Both the position numbers and the translations under genes were made by a program. From Bacteroidales bacterium (GTDB taxonomy: Bacteria > Bacteroidota > Bacteroidia > Bacteroidales > F082), in NCBI GenBank assembly GCA_017616675.1, contig JAFZXR010000054.1, positions 1 to 8,027 on the forward strand: DNA of 8,027 nucleotides. The letters are read 5' to 3'. This document shows positions 1 to 6,023 of the stretch, one piece after another. Every line of letters begins with the position of its first letter. The stretch's first letter is position 1. The notes below the pieces were generated by a model. That model searched no databases and was not told where the DNA came from. It saw only the letters and a list, made by a program, of their open reading frames with translations.

Positions 1-11
1 CCAAAGGCAAT

Positions 12-54
12 CACATTGCACGAAGTGCACACATTAACACGAAGTGTTCACATT
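12..54. repeat. Short tandem array of CACATT / CACGAAGTG units forming two small hairpins
   Basis: CACATT occurs at 12-17, 30-35 and 49-54. CACGAAGTG occurs at 19-27 and 38-46, so the unit is 18-19 bp. Each CACGAAGTG is the core of a GAA-loop hairpin: TGCAC/GTGCA at 17-29 and AACAC/GTGTT at 36-48. The bases outside the shared core differ between copies but still pair. No T-tract follows, so these are not rho-independent terminators. The array may extend left of the window. A separate 9-bp direct repeat, CATTAAATA, lies just downstream at 51-59 and 61-69. Function is unknown. Confidence 0.6.
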
Positions 55-73
55 AAATATCATTAAATAAGCC

Positions 74-421
74 ATGAATGCATTAAAAATACCGATATCA
101 ATAATTATTACTATAATGCTTCTGGTAAGCTGCAGCAGCGAGAAGAAAAAGCAGGCTCCTTCTGTGCTTCTCAGCGAGACGCAGATGGTCGACGTCCTTA
201 CCGACGTGCAGATCATGGAGGCGGCCATTGGCTACAAGAAAAGCATAAACCAGCCGACCGAATACCTCAAAACCATTGGCTACGACACCTTGTTTTCGCA
301 TTACGGCATCAACGATTCGATTTTCAAGGCCAATATGGTTTATTACTATGACATTGAGCCTCTGACACTTATCAGGATTTATGACTCGGTGGAGGCGCGA
401 CTGGCGCGGATGAAAAACTAA
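74..421 (+). CDS. DUF4296-family lipoprotein, function unknown
   Basis: This encodes a 115-residue protein. A short basic start is followed by a hydrophobic stretch (residues 5-19) and a lipobox, Leu-Val-Ser-Cys, with the lipidated Cys at residue 20; charged residues follow at once. This predicts export by Sec and lipid anchoring to a membrane after signal peptidase II cleavage. The mature part contains the pattern of the Bacteroidetes DUF4296 family: a 'MVDVLTDVQIMEAAI' helix near residues 38-52, a Tyr-Asp-x-Leu-Phe-x-x-Tyr-Gly-Ile segment near 70-79, and a Tyr-Tyr-Tyr-Asp plus Ile-Tyr-Asp-Ser-Val ending. The family has no established biochemical role. The ATG at 74 is the only start that gives an intact signal peptide. 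No TAnnTTTG element precedes it, so it is probably transcribed with a gene left of the window. Its TAA stop overlaps the uvrC stop on the other strand. Confidence 0.88.
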   Translation: MNALKIPISIIITIMLLVSCSSEKKKQAPSVLLSETQMVDVLTDVQIMEAAIGYKKSINQPTEYLKTIGYDTLFSHYGINDSIFKANMVYYYDIEPLTLIRIYDSVEARLARMKN

Positions 422-2187
422 TGGAAATATTCGTAAACGATCTTAGCTTTGGCTGGTCCGACAATCTTGCTAAGTTGTTGTAAATCAGCAGATTTGATAT
501 TTTTAACCGATTTCAGTTCGAGGAGCAGTTTCTCGGCTGTGTTCTTTCCTATGCCTTTGATTTCGCTGAGTTCGGAGTGAACGAAGCCTTTCTCGAACTG
601 CTTGCGGTGGAAGCTTATCGCGAATCGGTGCACCTCTTCTTGAATCTGCGAGAGCAGGTGGAAGGCGCTGGAGTTGGGTTTAAGCTGCACTATGCGTGGT
701 GGAAAACCGAACAGCAACTCGTTGGTGCGGTGCCGGTCGTTCTTGGCGAGACCCGCGATAGGGATTCCGATATGTAATTCATCCTCAATGACTTGGCGCA
801 CGACCTCCATCTGACCTTTGCCGCCGTCGGTGATGATGAGATTTGGCAGTTCCTTGCCTTCCTCAATGAGACGCGAATACCGGCGCCGCACCACTTCGCG
901 CATCGAGGCGTAGTCGTCGGAGCCATCAGCAGTCTTGATGTTGAAATGACGGTAGCCACTCTTGTTCGGCTTGCCGTTGATAAACTGCACCATGCCAGCC
1001 ACCGCATAATCGCCTTGGAAATTGGAGTTGTCGAAACACTCAATGATTGCTGGCAGTTCGGTGAGGTGTAAGTCTTTCTGAAGCTCGATCAAAATTCGCT
1101 TAGAATGACGCTCAGGGTCGACCAAAGAACGCAGTTTCTCCGTTTCTAAGCGATATTGCTTGGCGTTACGTGTCGAGAGAGCCAGAATCTCGAGTTTCTC
1201 GCCTTTCTTCGGAATTGTGAACTTCACGTTTTCGAGCTCCATGTCGAGTTTCATTGGAACTATAATCTCGCGGACCGAACTTTCGAAACGCTGACGTAAC
1301 TCGATGATTGCCAATGATAAAAGTTCTTCAGGCGTCTCTTCAAGCTTGCGTTTCATCTCGATGGAGAACGACTGGATTATCGCGCCTTGGATGATGCGCA
1401 TGTAGTTGACATAGAATGAGTTATCGGCGTCGTCGTAGGAAAACACCTCCATATCGTGTAGAGTGTTGCTGCTCACTATGCTGCGTGCGTGGTAGTTTTC
1501 GAGAAGGTCGTATTTCTGTTTGATGAGCTGTGCCTGCTCGAACTCGAGACGTGAGGCGTGGTCCATCATCTGAGCTTTCAGATCTTTCAAAACTCCGGAA
1601 ATATTGCCTTTTATAACTTCTTTAATATTGATAATCATTGAGTTATAATCCTCTTCGGAGATAAGGTTGGCGCAAGGAGCCTTGCAGTTTCCGATATGAT
1701 ACTCAAGGCAAGGGCGGTTCATCAGATGCTTGCAGGTGCGCAAAGGATAGACCTGTTTCAAGATGTCGAGCAGGGTCCTGGCTGTCATCACCGAAGGGTA
1801 GGGGCCGTAGTAGAGCGAGCCGTCGTTGACCTTTTTTCTGGTGAGGAAAATTCGCGGGAAACGCTCATTTTTAATGCAGATCCAAGGATATGTCTTGTCG
1901 TCCTTGAGCATGATGTTGTAGCGCGGCTTATACTGCTTGATGAAGTTGTTTTCGAGCAGAAACGCCTCTGCCTCGCTGCCCACCACGGTGAAGCGGATAT
2001 CGGTGATTTTGCTGACCAAGAGACGAGTCTTGCCAGTCTGTTCCTTGTTGAAATAGCTTGATACTCTGCGCTTTAGGTTTTTTGCCTTGCCGACATAGAT
2101 AATCTCGCCCGCATCATCAAAATACTGGTAAACTCCAGGCGATGTCGGAATTGTCTTTAGAATTGAGGTTATCTTGTCGGATTTCAT
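418..2187 (-). CDS. uvrC: UvrABC system protein C (excinuclease subunit UvrC)
   Basis: UvrC makes both incisions flanking a DNA lesion once UvrA/UvrB have loaded, in cytoplasmic nucleotide excision repair. The 589-residue length is normal for the family. Domain order is complete. The N-terminal GIY-YIG nuclease (about 14-92) has Gly-Val-Tyr 18-20, Tyr-Val-Gly 31-33, Arg40/41 and the probable catalytic Glu79. Four cysteines (152, 160, 168, 172) match the spacing of the Fe-S ligand region known in E. coli UvrC. A UVR motif that binds UvrB lies near 200-235. The RNase H-like second nuclease shows Asp386, Asp425, Asp454 (in ITDGGKGQ) and His520 (in EEVHRFA). Helix-hairpin-helix DNA-binding motifs occupy about 541-589. 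Nothing appears damaged. It lies 40 nt downstream of thiL in the same orientation and is probably co-transcribed with it. The stop is TAG. Confidence 0.97.
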   Translation of the reverse strand: MKSDKITSILKTIPTSPGVYQYFDDAGEIIYVGKAKNLKRRVSSYFNKEQTGKTRLLVSKITDIRFTVVGSEAEAFLLENNFIKQYKPRYNIMLKDDKTYPWICIKNERFPRIFLTRKKVNDGSLYYGPYPSVMTARTLLDILKQVYPLRTCKHLMNRPCLEYHIGNCKAPCANLISEEDYNSMIINIKEVIKGNISGVLKDLKAQMMDHASRLEFEQAQLIKQKYDLLENYHARSIVSSNTLHDMEVFSYDDADNSFYVNYMRIIQGAIIQSFSIEMKRKLEETPEELLSLAIIELRQRFESSVREIIVPMKLDMELENVKFTIPKKGEKLEILALSTRNAKQYRLETEKLRSLVDPERHSKRILIELQKDLHLTELPAIIECFDNSNFQGDYAVAGMVQFINGKPNKSGYRHFNIKTADGSDDYASMREVVRRRYSRLIEEGKELPNLIITDGGKGQMEVVRQVIEDELHIGIPIAGLAKNDRHRTNELLFGFPPRIVQLKPNSSAFHLLSQIQEEVHRFAISFHRKQFEKGFVHSELSEIKGIGKNTAEKLLLELKSVKNIKSADLQQLSKIVGPAKAKIVYEYFH

Positions 2188-2197
2188 GGTTAAAAGC

Positions 2198-2228
2198 CTC
2201 TTTTAACTTTACTCTTTTAACCTTTAAC
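2198..2228. repeat. Direct repeats in the thiL-uvrC spacer
   Basis: On the + strand CTCTTTTAAC occurs at 2198-2207 and again at 2212-2221, followed by the partial copy CTTTAAC at 2222-2228. In the mRNA sense this reads as repeated GTTAAAAGAG just upstream of the uvrC ATG. The copy nearest uvrC can also pair with GTTAAAAG at 2189-2196, forming an 8-bp stem with a 3-nt loop right at the start codon. The purine-rich AAAGAG may help ribosome binding, but there is no canonical Shine-Dalgarno. This could equally be a simple low-complexity duplication. Confidence 0.45.
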
Positions 2229-3259
2229 TAAAAATGCTTGAATCCTTGCGCTTCAATCGGAATCTGATGATTATCAGGCGTTAAGAGGTTGGCTTGTCCT
2301 TCGTCGGCTGTCATGTATCCGATGATGCGGACGTCGTCCATATCCTTCACTTTCTCGTAATCGCTTTGTGCGATGGTGAACAGCAGCTCGTAGTCTTCGC
2401 CGCCGTTGAGTGCCGCGATGCTTGGCACGATGTTGAAGTCTTTTGCAGTCTGTATCGTCTTCTGGTTCATCGGGATACGGTCTTCGTAGACCATGCATCC
2501 CACTTTTGACTCCTTGCAGAGATGCAAAACTTCTGATGCCAGTCCGTCGGAGATATCGATCATTGATGTCGGCTTCACCTTTATTTCCTTGAGTTTTTCG
2601 ATGATGTCGCGGCGAGCTTCGGGCTTAAGCTGGCGTTCAAGAATGTAGTCGTAGCCGGCGAATTCAGGCTGCATGTTCGGGTCGGCCAAGAATGCTGCTT
2701 TCTCGCGTTCCAAGATAAGAAGTCCCGTGTAGGCGGCGCCAAGATTGCCACTCACACACAACAAGTCATTCGGTTTGGCGCCGCTTCGATAGACTATGTC
2801 TTCTTTTTTAGCTTTGCCAATCACCGTTACCGAAATGAAAAGTCCTGATTTTGAAGCAGTTGTGTCGCCTCCGACGAGGTCGACGTGGTAGCGGTCGCAG
2901 GCCAGGCGGATGCCACGGTAAATCTCTTCGATTGCCTCGACGGAGTATTTGCTGCTGATGCCGAGTCCGACCACGATCTGTGTCGGGGTGCCGTTCATCG
3001 CGTAGATGTCGGAGAAGTTGACGACAGCGGCTTTGTAGCCGAGGTGTTTCAGCGGACAATACGTCATGTCGAAGTGTACGCCTTCGCAAAGAATGTCAAC
3101 AGAGACAAGCGTCTGCTCGTCTTTATGGTCGATGACGGCAGCGTCGTCGCCGACGGCTTTCATTGTCGAGTCGTTGTAAATCTTGACATTCTTGACGAGC
3201 TTGTCGATGAGCGCGAACTCGCCGAGTTCCGAGAGGTTAGTGATTGTTTCTTGAGCCAT
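2228..3259 (-). CDS. thiL: Thiamine-monophosphate kinase
   Basis: ThiL phosphorylates thiamine monophosphate with ATP to give thiamine diphosphate, the last step of cofactor synthesis, in the cytoplasm. The protein has 343 residues, close to the family norm. It shows the AIR-synthase/PurM-like fold signatures in order: LGEFALIDKL at 12-21, the metal/nucleotide motif GDDAAV at 37-42, SVDILCEGVHF at 53-63, NFSDIYAMN at 80-88, GGDTT at 129-133, DISDGL at 234-239 and GGEDYELLF at 285-293. All expected acidic ligands are present. The ATG at 3259 places LGEF at the usual distance from the N-terminus. The start lies only about 9 nt after the T-tract of the terminator of the upstream tRNA, so expression depends on read-through or on a weak promoter there. 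No TPP riboswitch is visible upstream; the spacer is too short for one. uvrC follows downstream. Confidence 0.96.
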   Translation of the reverse strand: MAQETITNLSELGEFALIDKLVKNVKIYNDSTMKAVGDDAAVIDHKDEQTLVSVDILCEGVHFDMTYCPLKHLGYKAAVVNFSDIYAMNGTPTQIVVGLGISSKYSVEAIEEIYRGIRLACDRYHVDLVGGDTTASKSGLFISVTVIGKAKKEDIVYRSGAKPNDLLCVSGNLGAAYTGLLILEREKAAFLADPNMQPEFAGYDYILERQLKPEARRDIIEKLKEIKVKPTSMIDISDGLASEVLHLCKESKVGCMVYEDRIPMNQKTIQTAKDFNIVPSIAALNGGEDYELLFTIAQSDYEKVKDMDDVRIIGYMTADEGQANLLTPDNHQIPIEAQGFKHF

Positions 3260-3267
3260 ATTATTAA

Positions 3268-3296
3268 CAAAAATGGCCCAACTTTGATGTTGAGCC
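3268..3296 (-). terminator. Rho-independent terminator of the tRNA(CAU) gene
   Basis: Read on the - strand, GGCTCAAC pairs with GTTGGGCC (one G-U pair, 8 bp) around the 6-nt loop ATCAAA, and A-TTTTT-G follows. On the + strand the arms are 3289-3296 and 3275-3282 and the tract is 3269-3273. The hairpin starts about 10 nt past the tRNA 3' end, so it fits as the end of the tRNA transcript. The T-tract ends about 9 nt before the thiL ATG, so the terminator also sits in the path of any read-through into thiL. Confidence 0.75.
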
Positions 3297-3305
3297 CTGG
3301 TTTTG

Positions 3306-3379
3306 TGCTCCCACTAGGACTTGAACCTAGGACCAACTGATTATGAGTCAGCTACTCTAACCGACTGAGCTATAGGAGC
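3306..3379 (-). tRNA. tRNA with anticodon CAU (elongator Met, or Ile2 read after lysidine modification)
   Basis: The 74-nt cloverleaf is complete on the - strand. The acceptor stem is GCTCCTA/TGGGAGC with discriminator A. The D arm is GCTC/GAGT, the anticodon stem GCTGA/TCAGT with loop CTCATAA, the variable loop TGGTC, and the T arm CTAGG/CCTAG with loop TTCAAGT. The anticodon is CAT at + strand positions 3343-3345 (reverse complement). G1-C72 is paired, so this is not the initiator, which has a mismatch there. CCA is not encoded: the sequence continues CAAAA after the discriminator. C4-G69 and C5-G68 and the TTGGTC...TTCAAGTCC section resemble tRNA-Ile2 (TilS substrate) more than E. coli elongator tRNA-Met, but identity cannot be settled from this gene alone. 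It has its own promoter and terminator. Confidence 0.95.
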
Positions 3380-3397
3380 TGGAAAAATTTCCGGCTG

Positions 3398-3433
3398 CAA
3401 AATTACAAAATTATTTGATTGCAGCAACAAAAA
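3398..3433 (-). promoter_or_regulatory. Bacteroidetes-type promoter for the tRNA gene
   Basis: On the - strand TAATTTTG (3398-3405) matches the -7 consensus TAnnTTTG. A TTG (3425-3427), next to TTTTTG (3428-3433), supplies the -33 element with a 19-nt spacer. Transcription would begin about 10-14 nt before the tRNA 5' end. A second identical TAATTTTG directly abuts the first (3406-3413) but has no suitably spaced -33 element. A 7-bp inverted repeat, GCTGCAA/TTGCAGC (3394-3400 and 3419-3425), brackets the spacer. Confidence 0.6.
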
Positions 3434-3435
3434 CT

Positions 3436-5988
3436 TTATTTTTTAATGACCCTTCTCGTAAAGGTGCCTTCTTCTGTCGTAATCTTCAAAAGATAAGCTC
3501 CGCTGTCGAAATCACTAAAGTCGATAACCACTTCATTGTCAGTTGTTTGCGCTGAATTTATCAGTCTTCCGTCGTAAGAATAGATGTCGTATCTGGTCAT
3601 ATTCTCGCATGCCAGATGCAGCATGTCGTTGACAGGATTCGGGTATAAAACCACGTTGAGGGCATATTCTTCGTCGACACCGATATCGCCGTCACCTTCA
3701 ATAAGAATATCGAGGAGATAAGTGCCCGCCATGCCGGTAAAACAAGGGTTTATGACGAAGTATATCGTGCCTCCGTTGAAGGCGATGGTGCTGGTCATAA
3801 CGTCGTTTATCGACTGTGAGTATGTCACGCCGTCGGTGGAGTAGGCGAAGGTGGCGTCGACGGTGTATGTATGGCCGTTGCCGCTGTTGCCCGCGTCGTG
3901 CAGTCTCGGCCGGATGACGTAATGATAGCCCGTTGGCAGCTCGATGGAGTAGTAGTCGATGTCGTTGCCCACGTGGAGGTTCGAGCCCGTCGTCAGCACC
4001 GTCGTCTGATGGTTGGTCCACGTGCCCAGCGGCAACGGCCGTGCCTGCGCCTGAGTGTCGTTGTTCTCATATCTGTCGGGCACCGACGCCGGGGATTCCA
4101 CGACGACTTTCGAAGGATTCTGGAAGAAAGAAGCTCCGAGCAGTGACCATCCGCTCGCGCCGTTGGCTTTGTATGCCAGCTCGAGATGATATGTGCCCGG
4201 CTCCACCGTGATCTCGCCGACGAAGTTAGCGCCGTTGGTGTAGTGGTAGTTAGGTCCCATGCCGTTGACGTTTTTGACGCCTATATCCTGAACCACGACA
4301 CCTTCGAGGTTGGCCAGACTCGCCTTAAACTGTCCGTTGAACGTCTCGGCACCCGTGTTTTTGATGTCGACGTTGATATTGGCGATGTTGCCTTGTATCA
4401 GTCGTCCGTTGTCGGTGGTGATGTTTATGTCGGAATATGTCTCCAAGGCGTCGGAGTGGACGACGTTGAAGCTCACGTCGTTGGGGTAGCTGCCACCGTC
4501 GACGATGGTCCAGCCGCCGTTCTGTGTCTTATAGAAAATCTTCACCTGATAACGTCCCGGAAGGTAAAGCGGGTTGTTCGTCGTGGTGAAGTTAAACGTC
4601 TTGGTGCTGTTGGTGCTGATGCTTGCCGAGCTGCTGCCGATGAAACTCACGGCGTCGCCGGCGGTGTCGAAGGCTTCGGCCCCGATGTATCCGCTGAAGT
4701 TGCTGTCGGTGTAGTTAGCTATCGTGACCGACACGGCGATCTCTCCGCCATATTGTATCTCGCTGGCGACGTTGATGCCCGAATAGAGCTGGATGCTGTT
4801 GGCTGTACCTGGACCGGGCTGACTGCCATCGGGCTGTAGGTTGAATATAGCCTGCTGGTTGCTGGTGAAGCTGTAGGAGCCACCGCCGGCGCCGCCGCTG
4901 CCAGGATTCAAAGCCGAAAGCGAGAAATAGCCGTCGTTCTGACCGCTCCATCCCCAGTTGAAATGGAACTTGTCGTTGTTGTCGTAGCCGTCGCACACGA
5001 AACAGTGTCCGCCATTGCCGAAACCCGCGTAGATCAAGGGCCTGCGGGCGTCTAACTCGGCTCGCACCATGCTCTTCCAAGTGCTTGCGCTGTAGTTGTC
5101 TTTCATCTCGCCATGGGCTGTCGACTTATAGCCGAAGTAGTGTTTCAAAGCATATTCCGCACAGTGCTCGCCGTTGGTGTAGCTCGAGATTACATAAGCA
5201 CCGCTGCCGCCCGTAGCACCGACGCCATAGTCCATCTCGACGCTCACACCCAAGTGATACATCAAAGTCGCGACGGCGTTGACCTGAGTGGAGCTGCTCG
5301 ACGATGTCAGCTGAGTAGGCATGTTGTTCCAATCGTAACGTGTGGCACCGAAATTGGCGTATAAAGAACCATACGAACTCGTTGAGTATGAATGACTTCC
5401 GGTTCCGATGGCCGGATGTTGGTAGAAGTTGACGACCTGCGCCATAGCCGTGGCCACACAGCCCGTCACGGTGCGCTGTCCGTAGATGTAACTGTACGGA
5501 CAAAGGTTGTTGTAATAAGGATCCTGATCCCAACGTGTTGTCACCAGCGGACTGACGGCATTACCGCCTTTTTCTGTGACGATGCCCGCAATCAACTCAT
5601 CCCATTGTTGTGTATTCTCTTCTGTAACAAATTCATTATCAATGATATACTGAATCTCGGAACTGATGCCGACAAGCCAGTCTTCGATATTCTCAGGCAT
5701 GTTTTCCATCACAAAACTGCCGGAATCAGAGTATCCCAAGATAGGAGTGGAGCGGTCGTCGTCGGCCACAATCACCCATCCTTGCTTATCATTCAGATTA
5801 AAGACGTAAAAATGCTGATTTTCAACGCTTTTGTCGGTGATTTGCGTCATCTCGACAGCTGTTTTGTCCTTCATCATGAAGTTTTTACCTACCTGAAGCG
5901 CTTTGTCGGCACTGACATGTTCGGCCGACACCGTAATCTGCAAAAGCACAGTAATTGCTGCTAAAAGCAAAAATCTTACACTTTTCAT
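3436..5988 (-). CDS. Secreted C10-family (streptopain-like) cysteine protease with type IX secretion sorting domain
   Basis: Counting from the ATG at 5988, the protein has 850 residues. Residues 1-22 form a signal peptide (Lys-Ser-Val-Arg, hydrophobic core, Ser-Ala). Residues 24-95 resemble the C10 propeptide/inhibitor domain, ending in PILGYSDSGSF. The peptidase spans about 145-385, with nucleophile Cys177 in TGCVATAMAQ, His328 in GGHCFVCDGYD, and Asn344-Trp345 in FNWGWSG; the Gly-rich loop near 361-374 is typical. Two related beta-sandwich domains follow (about 396-510 and 514-632), then a pre-peptidase C-terminal-like domain (about 636-765). The last 73 residues (778-850) begin NVVLYPNPVND, a type A Por/T9SS sorting signal. 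It is likely exported, self-activated and bound to the cell surface or released; the substrate is unknown. An upstream in-frame ATG at 6018 adds 10 residues but lies above the -7 box, so I reject it. Confidence 0.92.
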   Translation of the reverse strand: MKSVRFLLLAAITVLLQITVSAEHVSADKALQVGKNFMMKDKTAVEMTQITDKSVENQHFYVFNLNDKQGWVIVADDDRSTPILGYSDSGSFVMENMPENIEDWLVGISSEIQYIIDNEFVTEENTQQWDELIAGIVTEKGGNAVSPLVTTRWDQDPYYNNLCPYSYIYGQRTVTGCVATAMAQVVNFYQHPAIGTGSHSYSTSSYGSLYANFGATRYDWNNMPTQLTSSSSSTQVNAVATLMYHLGVSVEMDYGVGATGGSGAYVISSYTNGEHCAEYALKHYFGYKSTAHGEMKDNYSASTWKSMVRAELDARRPLIYAGFGNGGHCFVCDGYDNNDKFHFNWGWSGQNDGYFSLSALNPGSGGAGGGSYSFTSNQQAIFNLQPDGSQPGPGTANSIQLYSGINVASEIQYGGEIAVSVTIANYTDSNFSGYIGAEAFDTAGDAVSFIGSSSASISTNSTKTFNFTTTNNPLYLPGRYQVKIFYKTQNGGWTIVDGGSYPNDVSFNVVHSDALETYSDINITTDNGRLIQGNIANINVDIKNTGAETFNGQFKASLANLEGVVVQDIGVKNVNGMGPNYHYTNGANFVGEITVEPGTYHLELAYKANGASGWSLLGASFFQNPSKVVVESPASVPDRYENNDTQAQARPLPLGTWTNHQTTVLTTGSNLHVGNDIDYYSIELPTGYHYVIRPRLHDAGNSGNGHTYTVDATFAYSTDGVTYSQSINDVMTSTIAFNGGTIYFVINPCFTGMAGTYLLDILIEGDGDIGVDEEYALNVVLYPNPVNDMLHLACENMTRYDIYSYDGRLINSAQTTDNEVVIDFSDFDSGAYLLKITTEEGTFTRRVIKK

Positions 5989-6007
5989 ACGCTTAATTTT
6001 TGATATG

Positions 6008-6023
6008 CAAATATACAAATTTA
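6008..6023 (-). promoter_or_regulatory. Tandem -7 elements upstream of the C10 protease gene
   Basis: On the - strand TAAATTTG (6016-6023) and TATATTTG (6008-6015) abut one another, and both match TAnnTTTG exactly. The nearer box would start transcription near 6003, about 15 nt before the chosen ATG at 5988. The farther box overlaps the dusB stop codon (6021-6023). I see no convincing -33 TTTG at the normal distance, so the promoter is tentative. It implies the protease can be transcribed apart from dusB. Confidence 0.5.

Noticed and set aside
12..54. CRISPR array
   Set aside because: Units are only 18-19 bp, with 6-bp and 9-bp shared parts and no unique spacers of 25-40 bp.
1..66. Possible C-terminal tail of an upstream gene (frame 1 is open to a TAA at 64-66)
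   Set aside because: All three frames have short open stretches, the sequence is dominated by the hairpin repeats, and no motif allows a choice.
690..1043. 117-codon frame within uvrC on the same strand
   Set aside because: Alternate frame of the UvrC nuclease domain, which is fully intact in its own frame.
2885..3340. Open frame of 151 codons on the + strand ending in a Pro-Leu-Gly-Leu-Glu-Pro-Arg-Thr tail
   Set aside because: The body is antisense to thiL and the tail is the translation of the complement of the tRNA, a well-known spurious-protein signature.
3381..3392. Palindrome GGAAAAATTTCC directly before the tRNA
   Set aside because: A 5-bp stem with a 2-nt loop cannot fold stably, and AT-rich tRNA leaders give such palindromes easily.
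4186..4839. 217-codon open frame on the + strand opposite the protease
   Set aside because: It lies wholly antisense to a well-supported gene, shows no domain, and its Val/Asp/Gly-rich composition reflects the reverse complement of the protease codons.
5392..5964. 190-codon open frame on the + strand opposite the protease N-terminus
   Set aside because: Antisense shadow of the signal peptide, propeptide and catalytic region; no promoter element or recognisable motif.
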